Shown in pieces: positions 36,866 through 45,155 of a stretch of 64,000 nucleotides of DNA. Under the pieces are notes generated by a model that was not told the origin of the DNA, made no database searches, and was given only the letters and a program-made list of their open reading frames with translations. Position 1 is the first letter of the stretch; the number at the start of each line of letters is the position of its first letter. The DNA is from Bacillus_BA songklensis (GTDB lineage: Bacteria; Bacillota; Bacilli; Bacillales; Bacillaceae_H): positions 738,668-802,667 of the forward strand of contig NZ_JBHRZT010000020.1 of the NCBI RefSeq assembly GCF_042649685.1, written 5' to 3'. Position numbers and translations under genes: made by a program.

Positions 36866-37168
36866 ATGAAATGGAGAAATCTGTTAACCGGATTTGCAAT
36901 CGGATTTGCGGCAGCTTATGTCTACCAGAGAAATCAATCTTCTTTATCATCAAGCGAGGCATTACATATTGTCAAACAAGCATTTAAGAAAAATGGGACC
37001 ATTGATGGATCATGGATTGATACAACAACCAAAATCCTTCGGAAACACGATATGTTTTTTGAAGGATTTAACGGCGGCATTATTCGCACTGTTGATAACG
37101 AACAAGAACACTTCGAATTTTTCATTGACCAAAACAGCGGAGCCATTCTAGAGTTAAAGAAAATTTAA
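36866..37168 (+). CDS. ytzB: PepSY-domain protein YtzB
   Basis: A 100-residue protein with an N-terminal hydrophobic segment (NLLTGFAIGFAAAYVY) and one PepSY domain (about 32-98), matching YtzB. The start at 36866 is chosen so that the membrane segment begins near the N-terminus; an ATG at 36839 is possible. PepSY domains are thought to inhibit or bind peptidases. It lies between ytoP and ytnP, as in B. subtilis. The 36588-36865 gap shows only promoter-like AT-rich sequence. Confidence 0.82.
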   Translation: MKWRNLLTGFAIGFAAAYVYQRNQSSLSSSEALHIVKQAFKKNGTIDGSWIDTTTKILRKHDMFFEGFNGGIIRTVDNEQEHFEFFIDQNSGAILELKKI

Positions 37169-37174
37169 GAACAC

Positions 37175-38017
37175 TTAGCGCCGGCGTTCTACTTTTTCAA
37201 TGATTTCGCCTTGCTCGTTCCACTTTAACGCTCGGTAATAGGCATCATGATAGAAACTAAACCAGGCATTATGCACCAGACCGTATTGGATCCACTTTTG
37301 TTTTTGTTCAATGGATGTCATGGGATAGTCGTCATATGCCATTACCCAAAGTGGATTTTGATGAGCATGCGTAGGCAAAATATCAGCTAGATGCAGCAGA
37401 ACTTCATTGGCGCTTTCGATGACAATAATCGAATGCCCGGCACTATGTCCTCCGGTATGAACCATTTTAATTTCTTTCGTCACTTCATATTGTGTTGAGA
37501 ACGGGACAACTTGATTCTCAATCGCTTGCCAATTTTCTTTCCAATACGTATTTTTCGAACGGATATTAGGCTCCCTCATTTCATTCCATTCAATTTGTGA
37601 GGTAATGATTTGAGCGTTCGGGAACATAGATGATAACTCTTCCTTCTTCATTTTCGTCAATCCAAGTACATGATCAAAATGCAGGTGAGTCATTAAAACC
37701 ATATCAATATCTTCAACCGATAATTCTAAATGCCGTAAACACTCATCTACGGACGACTCTTCTGTCACCCCGAAATTGCGAAGTTGCTTCTCGGACAAAC
37801 GTCCTTTTCCCATTCCGGCTTCCACTAAAATATTTTTTCCATCCACTTGAATTAAAAGGGGATCTGCCCTTAATTCAATTTGATTTTTTTCATTCGGAGG
37901 GTACTTTTTTGACCAAAGCGCCTTAGGAACCACTCCGAACATGGCACCTCCATCAAGATAATTATTTCCTCCATTCAACCATGTAAGTTTCACTCGACCA
38001 ACTGTTAACGCTTCCAT
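37175..38017 (-). CDS. ytnP: Quorum-quenching lactonase YtnP (metallo-beta-lactamase fold)
   Basis: A 280-residue metallo-hydrolase that opens lactone signals such as acyl-homoserine lactones and A-factor-like molecules in other bacteria. The zinc motif HLHFDH is at 111-116, with further ligands in GGHSAGH and HLADILP. The start at 38017 (MEALTVGRVKLTWLNGG) is taken over an upstream TTG-type extension by comparison with B. subtilis YtnP; GGGGGTGG lies just upstream. It converges on ytzB with only 6 nt between stops. Confidence 0.9.
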   Translation of the reverse strand: MEALTVGRVKLTWLNGGNNYLDGGAMFGVVPKALWSKKYPPNEKNQIELRADPLLIQVDGKNILVEAGMGKGRLSEKQLRNFGVTEESSVDECLRHLELSVEDIDMVLMTHLHFDHVLGLTKMKKEELSSMFPNAQIITSQIEWNEMREPNIRSKNTYWKENWQAIENQVVPFSTQYEVTKEIKMVHTGGHSAGHSIIVIESANEVLLHLADILPTHAHQNPLWVMAYDDYPMTSIEQKQKWIQYGLVHNAWFSFYHDAYYRALKWNEQGEIIEKVERRR

Positions 38018-38111
38018 CATTTCCACCCCCAACTTCATTTCTTTTTCATTTTAACATCAATAAGTAAAAATATTCAAAATATTGAATGCGAACCGGTGTT
38101 TTAAACTAAAA

Positions 38112-38159
38112 GGAGAATGGCTCAAATGGTATGCCTTTTATACCATTTGAGTCATTCCC
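38112..38159. terminator. Hairpin of the GACTCAAA family after trmB
   Basis: AATGGCTCAAATGGTAT pairs with ATACCATTTGAGTCATT around a 7-nt loop, ending right at the trmB stop codon. It is nearly the same as the hairpin at 20947-20991. On the minus strand it would end the trmB message. Confidence 0.8.
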
Positions 38160-38807
38160 TTATTTTTCATTCAAGTATTTTACTTCACAACGGTAAATAC
38201 GTTGTCCTCTTTGAGAGAACTTCTCTTCATACTCCGTCATGACATTGCCTTCAAAGTTGCTTTTGTGTAAATCCAGACTTAAAAATTTCAACAACAATCC
38301 ATATTCTGAAAAGCTCATTAATGAATATTCAAACAAACCTTGGTTATCAGTCTTAAAGTGAATTTCTCCTCCGTCCACAAGAATGTTTTCATATGATCGG
38401 AGGAAAGTTTTATAAGTTAAACGGCGCTTTTCATGACGTGTTTTCGGCCATGGGTCAGAAAAGTTTAAATAAACGCGGGCAACGTCATTTTTGGTAAAAT
38501 ACTTTTCAAGTTCATTCGCATTCACATTCAACAATTTTAAGTTTGGTAATTCTTCTTTAATCAAGCGTTCCAAGGCACTGACAATAACACTTTCATACAA
38601 TTCAATGCCAATATAATTAATGTGTGGATTTTGTTTAGCCATCCCCACTAAGAATTGGCCTTTGCCTGTCCCTACTTCAATATGCAAAGGATTTGTATTA
38701 CCAAATACCTCACTCCATTTTCCTTTATACTCTTCAGGATTCGGAATAACATACTGGGGATATTGAGCAAGCATTTCTTTTGCCCATGGTTTATTTCTTA
38801 ATCTCAT
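38160..38807 (-). CDS. trmB: tRNA (guanine-N7)-methyltransferase TrmB
   Basis: Methylates G46 of tRNA to m7G. The 215-residue Rossmann methyltransferase has the SAM-binding IEVGTGKGQFLVGMA, the family motif FSDPWPKTRHEKRRLTYKTFL, and the C-terminal VMTEYEEKFSQRGQ-IYR region. GAGGTG lies before the ATG. A perfect 19-bp palindrome stands 45 nt upstream of the start, between this gene and the divergent ytzH. Confidence 0.96.
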   Translation of the reverse strand: MRLRNKPWAKEMLAQYPQYVIPNPEEYKGKWSEVFGNTNPLHIEVGTGKGQFLVGMAKQNPHINYIGIELYESVIVSALERLIKEELPNLKLLNVNANELEKYFTKNDVARVYLNFSDPWPKTRHEKRRLTYKTFLRSYENILVDGGEIHFKTDNQGLFEYSLMSFSEYGLLLKFLSLDLHKSNFEGNVMTEYEEKFSQRGQRIYRCEVKYLNEK

Positions 38808-38851
38808 GATGACACCTCATTTTATATAATTACAAAAACAAACAAACCGGC

Positions 38852-38892
38852 AAGGGGAATCATAAGGGTGAAACACCCTTATGATTCCCCTT
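38852..38892. promoter_or_regulatory. Perfect 19-bp palindrome between trmB and ytzH
   Basis: AAGGGGAATCATAAGGGTG and its exact complement are separated by AAA. It lies between two divergent genes, so it is not an ordinary 3' terminator. It could be an operator, an upstream attenuator or a mobile hairpin. Confidence 0.6.
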
Positions 38893-38958
38893 TACCCATG
38901 AATAATTGTCTCTTCCGTGACAAAACTAATAGCATCTATTTGCAAAGGATGTGACATG

Positions 38959-39237
38959 ATGCCTTTAAGTTATAATGACCAGATGTCTATTTTAAGAGAT
39001 ATTTTATCAAATCATCAAAGTGATTGTTGTGGAACCGTATCGGAATGCGAACAAGTTGAAAGACTTATTAACTCAATGCTTGGAAATCAGGCAACGAACG
39101 AGCAAATCAAAAATACTCTTTATAACATTTATGATTACAGCCAACGCGGGAAAAATACCCAGCATTTAGACCAACACATTCAATCAAATCAGCAAAATTT
39201 ATCACAATGGGTAGATGAATTGAACAGCTTCTCATAA
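38959..39237 (+). CDS. ytzH: YtzH-like protein
   Basis: A 92-residue cytosolic protein matching B. subtilis YtzH (MPLSYNDQM start, CCGTVSECEQVERLI, LDQHI, LSQWV). Function unknown. The first MP start at 38959 is preferred by homology, with AAGGATG upstream; an ATG one codon earlier is equally placed. Helical, no transmembrane segment. It lies between trmB and ytmP, the conserved order. Confidence 0.85.
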   Translation: MPLSYNDQMSILRDILSNHQSDCCGTVSECEQVERLINSMLGNQATNEQIKNTLYNIYDYSQRGKNTQHLDQHIQSNQQNLSQWVDELNSFS

Positions 39238-39266
39238 AGCGGGAAAAGATGTATTGGCGCCATTAT

Positions 39267-40073
39267 TTAAACAAATCCATTTAAATAATCTTGCCAATAC
39301 TTCAGCTCCGCTTCTTCGTTTTTGTATTTATACCATTTTATTGAGAAGATGATCTGCCCGATCACATACCATTTCATGCGCTTTTCAAGATCCTCTGTTA
39401 ACTTTTCGCCATATAAATTAAGCCACTCACCCCAATTTTTCCTCGGGATGTATGAATATAATAATAAACCAAGATCAATGGCAGGATCGGCAATCATGGC
39501 TCCATCCCAATCAATCAAATAAAGCTGATTGTCTTCACTTAATAACCAGTTATTATGATTAACATCACAGTGGCACACAACGTATTTTTCTGCCTGAATG
39601 TTAGGAAGCTCCCGCCACAAATAATCAAATCCTTTTTGAATAACAGGAAGTCTCTTTAAATCAGGATGCATATCAGCTTCCAATTGCTCCAGTAACTCTT
39701 TTGGAAGCAGCGGCATTTTTCCAAGCCTCTTCAACATGTCCAACAATTCTTTTGAATGATGAATTTTGCTTAGTAAAGCAGCCACTTTTTTTGAATCCAT
39801 ATCCTCTGCTTTGAGCTCTCTTCCGGTCAACCAATGTTGAGCCGTAATGACATCTCCGTTTTCCATTCTTTTTGTCCAAACAAGTTTAGGAACAATCCCT
39901 TCTGCTGACAAAACGGCTAAAAATGGAGACGAATTGCGTTTTAAAAACAGCTTTCGGTCTTTAAATTTGGCAAAATAGGCCTCTCCAGTTGCGCCGCCAG
40001 CAGGAGTAATTTCCCACTCGCTTCCTAATATATGTTCCAACCAATTCACCTTCAATTTCAACACACATTTCAT
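39267..40073 (-). CDS. ytmP: YtmP, phosphotransferase-like kinase (APH/choline kinase fold)
   Basis: A 268-residue protein of the aminoglycoside phosphotransferase/choline kinase fold. The phosphate-loop-like PAGGATGEAYFAK is near residue 22, and the catalytic and metal sites are HCDVNHNNW (about 168) and LIDWDGAMIADPAID. The first motif has Cys where most relatives have Gly (HGD). Close to B. subtilis YtmP, whose substrate is unknown. The N-terminus is uncertain because several start codons lie within 25 nt. Confidence 0.85.
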   Translation of the reverse strand: MKCVLKLKVNWLEHILGSEWEITPAGGATGEAYFAKFKDRKLFLKRNSSPFLAVLSAEGIVPKLVWTKRMENGDVITAQHWLTGRELKAEDMDSKKVAALLSKIHHSKELLDMLKRLGKMPLLPKELLEQLEADMHPDLKRLPVIQKGFDYLWRELPNIQAEKYVVCHCDVNHNNWLLSEDNQLYLIDWDGAMIADPAIDLGLLLYSYIPRKNWGEWLNLYGEKLTEDLEKRMKWYVIGQIIFSIKWYKYKNEEAELKYWQDYLNGFV

Positions 40074-40079
40074 CTCATA

Positions 40080-40170
40080 GTTTGTCCTGCTCTAACGGGT
40101 GGTATAATCATTGCTTTTCCAAGAAGATAACCGTTCCTACAAGCTCGGTTAATTTTACTTCGTTTCATGT
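40080..40170 (+). repeat. Dispersed repeat, TTTATCC family, truncated copy D
   Basis: GTTTGTCCTGCTCTAACGGG, then AACCGTTCCTA and GGTTAATTTTAC, then CGTTTCATGTA. The start and order match copy B at 18955, but the middle is shorter. It lies upstream of ytmP. Confidence 0.5.
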
Positions 40171-40177
40171 AAAGAAA

Positions 40178-40220
40178 TAAAAAAGACAGCTATTGAACCC
40201 TCTTTATCAACAGCTATCTC
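40178..40220 (-). terminator. amyX terminator
   Basis: On the minus strand AGATAGCTGTTG pairs with CAATAGCTGTCT (G-U pairs included) around a 12-nt loop, followed by TTTTTTATTTC. Confidence 0.75.
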
Positions 40221-40271
40221 TATAAATTTTAGCTCTAAGTCTATTTTCTAGTCAAGTACAAGGATGAATAA

Positions 40272-42428
40272 TTACATTTGAAATAAAACTAAGGCGCTGA
40301 CAGGCGATACGTTTATTTCCTTTCCATTAATCAGATCATACCCTATTGGATCAGCATATCGGTCATTTGCAGCCACTTTCCACCTTTGCGCTTCTTTTAG
40401 ACAAAACGTTTGGTTTTGTATGTCATCATTAAAAGCGACTGTAATGGCTGACCATGGCCCATACTCTTTCACTCCTAATAATTGGTAAACAATGAGGCGG
40501 TCATTCGTGTCTAAAAATGATAGATGTCTGCGGATCAATGGAGCATTCGGCAAACGAAAAGCCCGATGATGCTTACGGATTGAGATGATGCCTTTTATAT
40601 ATTCAACATCTTCTTTAAATGTGTATTTTCTATCCCAGTCTAATTGATTGATATGATCAGGAGATTTATAGCTATTTTCCACTCCTTGCTTTGTTCGATA
40701 AAACTCTTGACCGCTGTGAAGGAAGGGAATGCCCTGCGATAGCAAAACCATCGTAGTAGCTAATTTTTGCCTTTTTCTCAATATGGCTTCCTCTTCAAAA
40801 TCATTGCATTTAACAAGTTTATCCCAAAGAGTGTGATTGTCATGTGACTCCACATAATTGATGGTTTGATTCGGTTGACAGAACAATCCTTTCTTGCCTT
40901 TTGTCAAAGCAATGCTTCCGGCAATACACTGTTTGACCTCCTCTTTTCGATGGGGATGTCCCAAGGCAAATCCCCGATCATATAAGTTAAATGTACTTCC
41001 TTTTATACAGTCACGAAACCGGTCATTAAAATGAGCAATTCTTGGCAGTGCAACCGCATTTTGAATCGTAGCTTTACGTTCATGAGCTAAAGGAGTATTT
41101 AAATCCCATCCTTCACCCAATAAAAGGATGGAAGGATCTAATTGGTCCAGCTGAAGCCGAACCTCCTTCATCGTTTCGATATCTAAAATTCCCATCAAAT
41201 CAAATCTAAAACCATCTACATCATATTCCTTTACCCAAAATAAAATAGAATCGATAATAAACTTTCTCGCCATCACCCGTTCGGACGCAAAATCATTTCC
41301 CACTCCCGTGCCGTTCGACGGCATTCCATGTTCATCATGCCGGAAGAAATAACCCGGCACCAGTTGCTCAAACGCAGACTGCTCACGAATAAACACATGG
41401 TTAAATACGACATCCATAATGACCCGGATTCCATTTTCGTGAAAAATGGCAATTGCCTGTTTGAGCTCTTTCATTCGGATATACGGATCATGGGGATTAG
41501 AAGCATAACTTCCCTCAGGTACTTGGAAATAAAGCGGATTATATCCCCAGTTATAGCTTTTTTCCGGTTCCAGTTCATTAACACCCGCAAAATCATTAAC
41601 AGGGAGGAGCTCTACATGGGTTATCCCCAATTCTTTCACATAATCGATACCCGTTATTTGGCCATAAGCACCTTTTGTTCCTTTTTCGGTTAAGCCCAAA
41701 TATTTTCCTTTCTGCCTTATCCCACTGTTTGGATGGATAGAAAAATCGCGGACATGCACTTCATAAATAATCGCATCCGTTTCATAGTGCATAGGCGGAC
41801 GGGATGCTTTTTTCACATCAGCCTTCTTTAAGTCAATGATTACACTGTATTCACTATTCGCTGTCATCGCCTTTGCATAAGGGTCGTTTACTTCCCGCCA
41901 CACATCGTTTACACAAACAATAAAAGAATAAAAATGCTTTTCGAGGTTCCCTTTAACTGTACAGCTCCATGTTCCGTGCGACTCGCGGGTCATATCATTC
42001 ACTTTTTCTTCTTTTGTTTCAGGATTGACGATCTTTAACTTCGCCCTCGTAGCAGTTGGAGCCCAGACCTTAAATAGGCTTTTTTCTGTGCTGTACGTCA
42101 CACCAAGGTCTTGGCCCTTATAGTAAAACATTGAATCAAACTCATCCGTACGAATCACGGCCCCGATCTGTAAATTCGTTCGCCCCCCATACTCGTCTAT
42201 AACTTTATACTCATAGCCGATCTGTACATAAAATGTGAGCGGACACTCATATTTCACATGATTTGATAGCTCTGTTTTTCGATCATAGACAAGAGGTTCA
42301 TGAAGTTCGTTTCCACAAAAACAAAAAGAATCCACATGCCCATCGTGATACGCTTTAGGGACTAAGACTGTAATCAAGTCCATTCGATCTAAATAGGCCT
42401 CAAATTTGCAATCAGCCTGCTTCAACAT
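40272..42428 (-). CDS. amyX: Type I pullulanase AmyX
   Basis: Cleaves alpha-1,6 branches of pullulan and related glucans. The 718-residue protein has an N-terminal region, a CBM48-like domain (about 100-200) and a GH13 barrel. It has the type I signature YNWGYNP (about 293), MDVVFNHV, FRFDLMG with the nucleophile Asp (about 406), GEGW with the acid Glu (about 436) and ESHDNHTLWD. No signal peptide is seen, so it is intracellular, like B. subtilis AmyX. GGGGGAGG precedes the ATG. Confidence 0.94.
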   Translation of the reverse strand: MLKQADCKFEAYLDRMDLITVLVPKAYHDGHVDSFCFCGNELHEPLVYDRKTELSNHVKYECPLTFYVQIGYEYKVIDEYGGRTNLQIGAVIRTDEFDSMFYYKGQDLGVTYSTEKSLFKVWAPTATRAKLKIVNPETKEEKVNDMTRESHGTWSCTVKGNLEKHFYSFIVCVNDVWREVNDPYAKAMTANSEYSVIIDLKKADVKKASRPPMHYETDAIIYEVHVRDFSIHPNSGIRQKGKYLGLTEKGTKGAYGQITGIDYVKELGITHVELLPVNDFAGVNELEPEKSYNWGYNPLYFQVPEGSYASNPHDPYIRMKELKQAIAIFHENGIRVIMDVVFNHVFIREQSAFEQLVPGYFFRHDEHGMPSNGTGVGNDFASERVMARKFIIDSILFWVKEYDVDGFRFDLMGILDIETMKEVRLQLDQLDPSILLLGEGWDLNTPLAHERKATIQNAVALPRIAHFNDRFRDCIKGSTFNLYDRGFALGHPHRKEEVKQCIAGSIALTKGKKGLFCQPNQTINYVESHDNHTLWDKLVKCNDFEEEAILRKRQKLATTMVLLSQGIPFLHSGQEFYRTKQGVENSYKSPDHINQLDWDRKYTFKEDVEYIKGIISIRKHHRAFRLPNAPLIRRHLSFLDTNDRLIVYQLLGVKEYGPWSAITVAFNDDIQNQTFCLKEAQRWKVAANDRYADPIGYDLINGKEINVSPVSALVLFQM

Positions 42429-42844
42429 TTCCTCCCCCTTACGTCTAATGTTTTAAATGATTTCACTCAAACCATCATCATTAAAGAAACGGATTAAAAA
42501 TTAAATTTAATAACATTTTTCACTTATCACATAGTCATAGAGAGGGATATACCGCTTTGCCAATATCCATGTGCATAAATCGTGATATCATTATCAACAT
42601 TTTAGACAATTGTTATTTATTAATACAAAAGGACAACCACATTCTAGAACAACGTTTAAAGCGCTTACAAATATCCGTATATAACTCGCCTATGTTTAGT
42701 GGTTTCACCTGGTTCAAAAAAGCAAGCCCCATCTTCGGGAAATGGTCTTATAAAGCTAATAGGCGAGAAACGAACAGCTAAATATGAGAAACTTATTCTA
42801 TTGTATACGTGCTATATAAATCCTAAAAAAATCATCTTTTTTAC
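42429..42844. other. Gene-poor gap upstream of amyX
   Basis: This 416-nt stretch holds the amyX promoter region and a 74-codon open frame at 42557-42781 that has no ribosome site at a usable distance and no recognisable family. I see no RNA gene or convincing repeat in it. Confidence 0.4.
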
Positions 42845-42849
42845 TAAAA

Positions 42850-42957
42850 ATGAACCGTCAAGTAACCCTTGATTTTACCGGGTTTCTCATGACGGTCCAT
42901 TTTCAGGCGGTTGACTCAAATCATGTTTTTATGCTTTTGAGTCATCCCCTTCTTCTA
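42850..42957. repeat. IS1182-end-like element at the 3' end of the NERD-like gene
   Basis: On the minus strand the segment begins GGGGATGACTCAAAAGC and later has GACCGTCATGAGAAACCCGG and TTGACGGTTCA. GGTTGACTCAAA (42909) and TTTTGAGTCATCC (42936) form a hairpin across the stop codon of the upstream gene. Similar parts lie at 46492-46635 and 50862-50974. Confidence 0.6.
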
Positions 42958-43915
42958 TTTCTTCTTCCAAGTTTCCTAAAAAAGTTGTTTGACTGTTCGC
43001 AAGCAAAGCTTGTGCAGCCTTTAATTGAATATGCTTTAAGGGAGAGGATAGCTGGCGAAGCTGGGTAAACCACGGAGAATAAGTACGTTTATCAATTATT
43101 TGAACTCCGTACGGCGGAGCGGGACAATCGATAAAGCCGTTATGGCTTAGAATGACTTTATGAATGGGAAAATCCACTCCATGAGATTCATAAAGTCTGC
43201 GTACAATTTGCTCCATTCTGTTTAACCCGATCATCGGATTTAACACTTTTCGTTGTGATTTTCCCACCAGTTCATCCCAAAAACGCTCCTTTGAATATTG
43301 AAATACACTGCCTTCCTTTCCTTCCAGCATTGAAATGCACCATGTTTCGGTAGGGCTGATTAAAATAACATCCGCTTCAACAGGAGCCTTTTTTACTAAA
43401 AAGATAGGTTTATAGAGGACAAGATATGTATCAGGAAACCTTTGCAAAAAGTACTTCAGCGTACTGTCGTGATGGAATCGCCGTTCAAGACGCGATTGTT
43501 CCATCAATGTTGAACTTGCCCACTTTAACTGAAAATCAAATAAATGATCTAAAAACAATATCTTTAAATCTTCTATTGTCTTCGGTTCTGTTGTAAACGT
43601 ATATAGAAATGAATCTTCATGGAGAGAAGAAGGGAATTCGTCAGATTCCTTCCGCTCCGATTCTCTTTCAGATTGTTTTTCCCGCTTTAAAATGCCTTTC
43701 AACTTTTGCATGAACGGCTTTTTATTTGACGCCTGGAGCTGTTCTACTGAAAACGCATCCTGAAATCCAAAGTCTTGGAGCAGCCGGCCCGTTTCAAAGG
43801 CTGATTTGACACTTTGCCAATTTTTCTTTTTTAAACGAATATATTGAGTCGGGTAATGATAAATATCCTGCTCGTAACGAGAAATATAGTCTTGTAATTT
43901 AATTAACTGTGCCAT
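42929..43915 (-). CDS. NERD-like nuclease-related protein (YtlQ-type)
   Basis: A 328-residue soluble protein. The part from about residue 150 to 290 resembles a nuclease-related (NERD) domain: VEADVILISPTETWCISMLEGKEG, then NPMIGLNRMEQIVRRL, and HKVILSHNGFI. The residues before it are charged, with a Ser/Glu-rich stretch at 75-95. The start at 43915 has AGGAG 11 nt upstream. B. subtilis has ytlQ in this area; I equate them only tentatively. The last codons and stop (DDSKA) lie within a hairpin repeat, so the C-terminus may have been altered by an insertion. Confidence 0.65.
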   Translation of the reverse strand: MAQLIKLQDYISRYEQDIYHYPTQYIRLKKKNWQSVKSAFETGRLLQDFGFQDAFSVEQLQASNKKPFMQKLKGILKREKQSERESERKESDEFPSSLHEDSFLYTFTTEPKTIEDLKILFLDHLFDFQLKWASSTLMEQSRLERRFHHDSTLKYFLQRFPDTYLVLYKPIFLVKKAPVEADVILISPTETWCISMLEGKEGSVFQYSKERFWDELVGKSQRKVLNPMIGLNRMEQIVRRLYESHGVDFPIHKVILSHNGFIDCPAPPYGVQIIDKRTYSPWFTQLRQLSSPLKHIQLKAAQALLANSQTTFLGNLEEEIEEGDDSKA

Positions 43916-43959
43916 AAACAATCAATCTCCTAATCCTAATTATAGCGGCCGCCCCTATT

Positions 43960-44240
43960 AATATCGGCTGTCAATACATTTTTAACAGGTGGTACAATGG
44001 ATACGCCAATACCACAACTGGAGGCCCTAATAGCTCATTAATCCATTTTGCTCCCCCCATATACGCCCCGTAATCAATATTAAACATGAATAGAAGTCTA
44101 ACGGGTGGTGGTAGCTGCGGGAACAAGCAGTGGACTTGAAAACTTTTTATATAAAAACCTCATAATAAAATAAAGGATAAGCGTTCCTAAGAGAGCCATA
44201 AAAATAAGATAATCATCCCGATAATGCTTCCCGGAACAGG
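43960..44240 (-). pseudogene. LrgB/CidB remnant
   Basis: The minus strand reads MALLGTLILYFIM and FLYKKFSSPLLVPAAT, and in a shifted frame YMGGAKWINELLGPP and VVVLAYPLYHLLK. These are the N-terminal part of an LrgB/CidB family membrane protein. A stop (TAG) and a frame change break it near 44100, and the C-terminal half is gone. LrgB works with CidA/LrgA in holin-like control of cell lysis. The fragment directly follows the CidA remnant. Confidence 0.7.
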
Positions 44241-44330
44241 AATATACAAGCTTTACTGAATCCACTCCCCAGCCTTGTAAAAAATATATAATTCCCCGAT
44301 TTGAATGATGATCGGCGCTATTCTCTTCAA
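44200..44330 (-). pseudogene. CidA/LrgA holin-like remnant
   Basis: The minus strand reads IIIQIGELYIFYKAGEWIQ, a stop (TAA), then SLYIPVPGSIIGMIILFLWLS and another stop. The PxPGSIIGM block is the signature of CidA/LrgA holin-like proteins. After it the sequence passes straight into the LrgB-like frame, so the C-terminal part of cidA is deleted. No start codon with a ribosome site remains. Confidence 0.72.
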
Positions 44331-44333
44331 AAG

Positions 44334-44909
44334 TTATCCCTTCCCTTGTAACTGGAATTTATGAATGGGTTCATAGCGCGGCTTACGATGTAAATGGATT
44401 TGAAACAAATTAAAACTTTCCACACTAAAAATGGTGTCATGAGGAGGAACAATCATTTCATTCCGATAAGATTCATAAGGAAAGGCTCCTTCCCCCTTCC
44501 ACTGCTTTGCAATCGTAATGTGAGGACGATAAGGCCGTTCATCCAGACGAAAATCTAAATTTTTACACTCACGGGCAATATCTACTTGAAGCCGATTTAA
44601 AGGGGAACTATCGTTTACACCAAGCCAAACTACCCGCGGACTTTCCGACTTTCCGAATGTTTGAAGAGAAGAGATTTGCAAATCGAATGAACGGTGAGAC
44701 GCAGCAACTTCCATTAAACGCTTTACAAGCACTGTTTTCTGATGTTCAGGTGTACCTCCCAAAAACACGAGCGTTATATGATAATCCCCTTCACTAACCC
44801 ACGTTTTAAAAGAAAGATTTGGTTGGTTCTGCTTCCTCCAATTCGACAATCGTTCTTGAATCTCTTTTGGAATGCTTACACCAATAAAGTAATGAGCCTG
44901 ACTTGTCAA
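44334..44909 (-). CDS. thpR: RNA 2',3'-cyclic phosphodiesterase ThpR (LigT, YtlP)
   Basis: A 2H phosphoesterase that opens 2',3'-cyclic phosphates on RNA. The two HxT motifs are visible: HIT at 44-46 (YHITLVFLG) and HIT at 130-132 (PHITIAKQW). Length of about 191 is normal. The start is TTG at 44909, where AGGTG lies 6 nt upstream; a GTG three codons earlier has no spaced ribosome site. It is single, between the cidA-lrgB remnant and a hairpin. Confidence 0.9.
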   Translation of the reverse strand: MTSQAHYFIGVSIPKEIQERLSNWRKQNQPNLSFKTWVSEGDYHITLVFLGGTPEHQKTVLVKRLMEVAASHRSFDLQISSLQTFGKSESPRVVWLGVNDSSPLNRLQVDIARECKNLDFRLDERPYRPHITIAKQWKGEGAFPYESYRNEMIVPPHDTIFSVESFNLFQIHLHRKPRYEPIHKFQLQGKG

Positions 44910-45092
44910 TGAATTCACCTACTTCATCAAAATATGTTTCTCTGTGTAGCATAACGATTTGGCGCCGCTTTTAACCGAAAAGTTCAAAAAAACATTTTCT
45001 TTCCTTCGTAATCTCTCTAAACAGAAAAGGGATGTTATCTAAAAGATAGGCACATTTTAATTTTATCGAATTTCCTACATTTATTATACGAA

Positions 45093-45146
45093 ATGGACCG
45101 CTTCCTTGATTTGTCGTAATCCCAACAAACAAACGAAGCGGTCCAT
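45093..45146. terminator. Stem-loop after the MFS gene
   Basis: ATGGACCGCTTC and GAAGCGGTCCAT form a perfect 12-bp stem around a 30-nt loop, 10 nt past the stop of the 45156 gene. Likely a terminator, though the loop is long. Confidence 0.6.
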
Positions 45147-45155
45147 GAAGATAAT

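Noticed and set aside
42557..42781. 74-codon open frame upstream of amyX
   Set aside because: It starts with TTG, has no ribosome site at a usable distance, matches no family I know, and ends in AT-rich sequence; most likely chance.
43981..44110. First read as another copy of the TTTATCC/ACGGGTGG repeat family
   Set aside because: The minus strand here encodes LrgB motifs (LLGPPVVVLAYPLY), so the short ACGGGTGG match is chance within a pseudogene.
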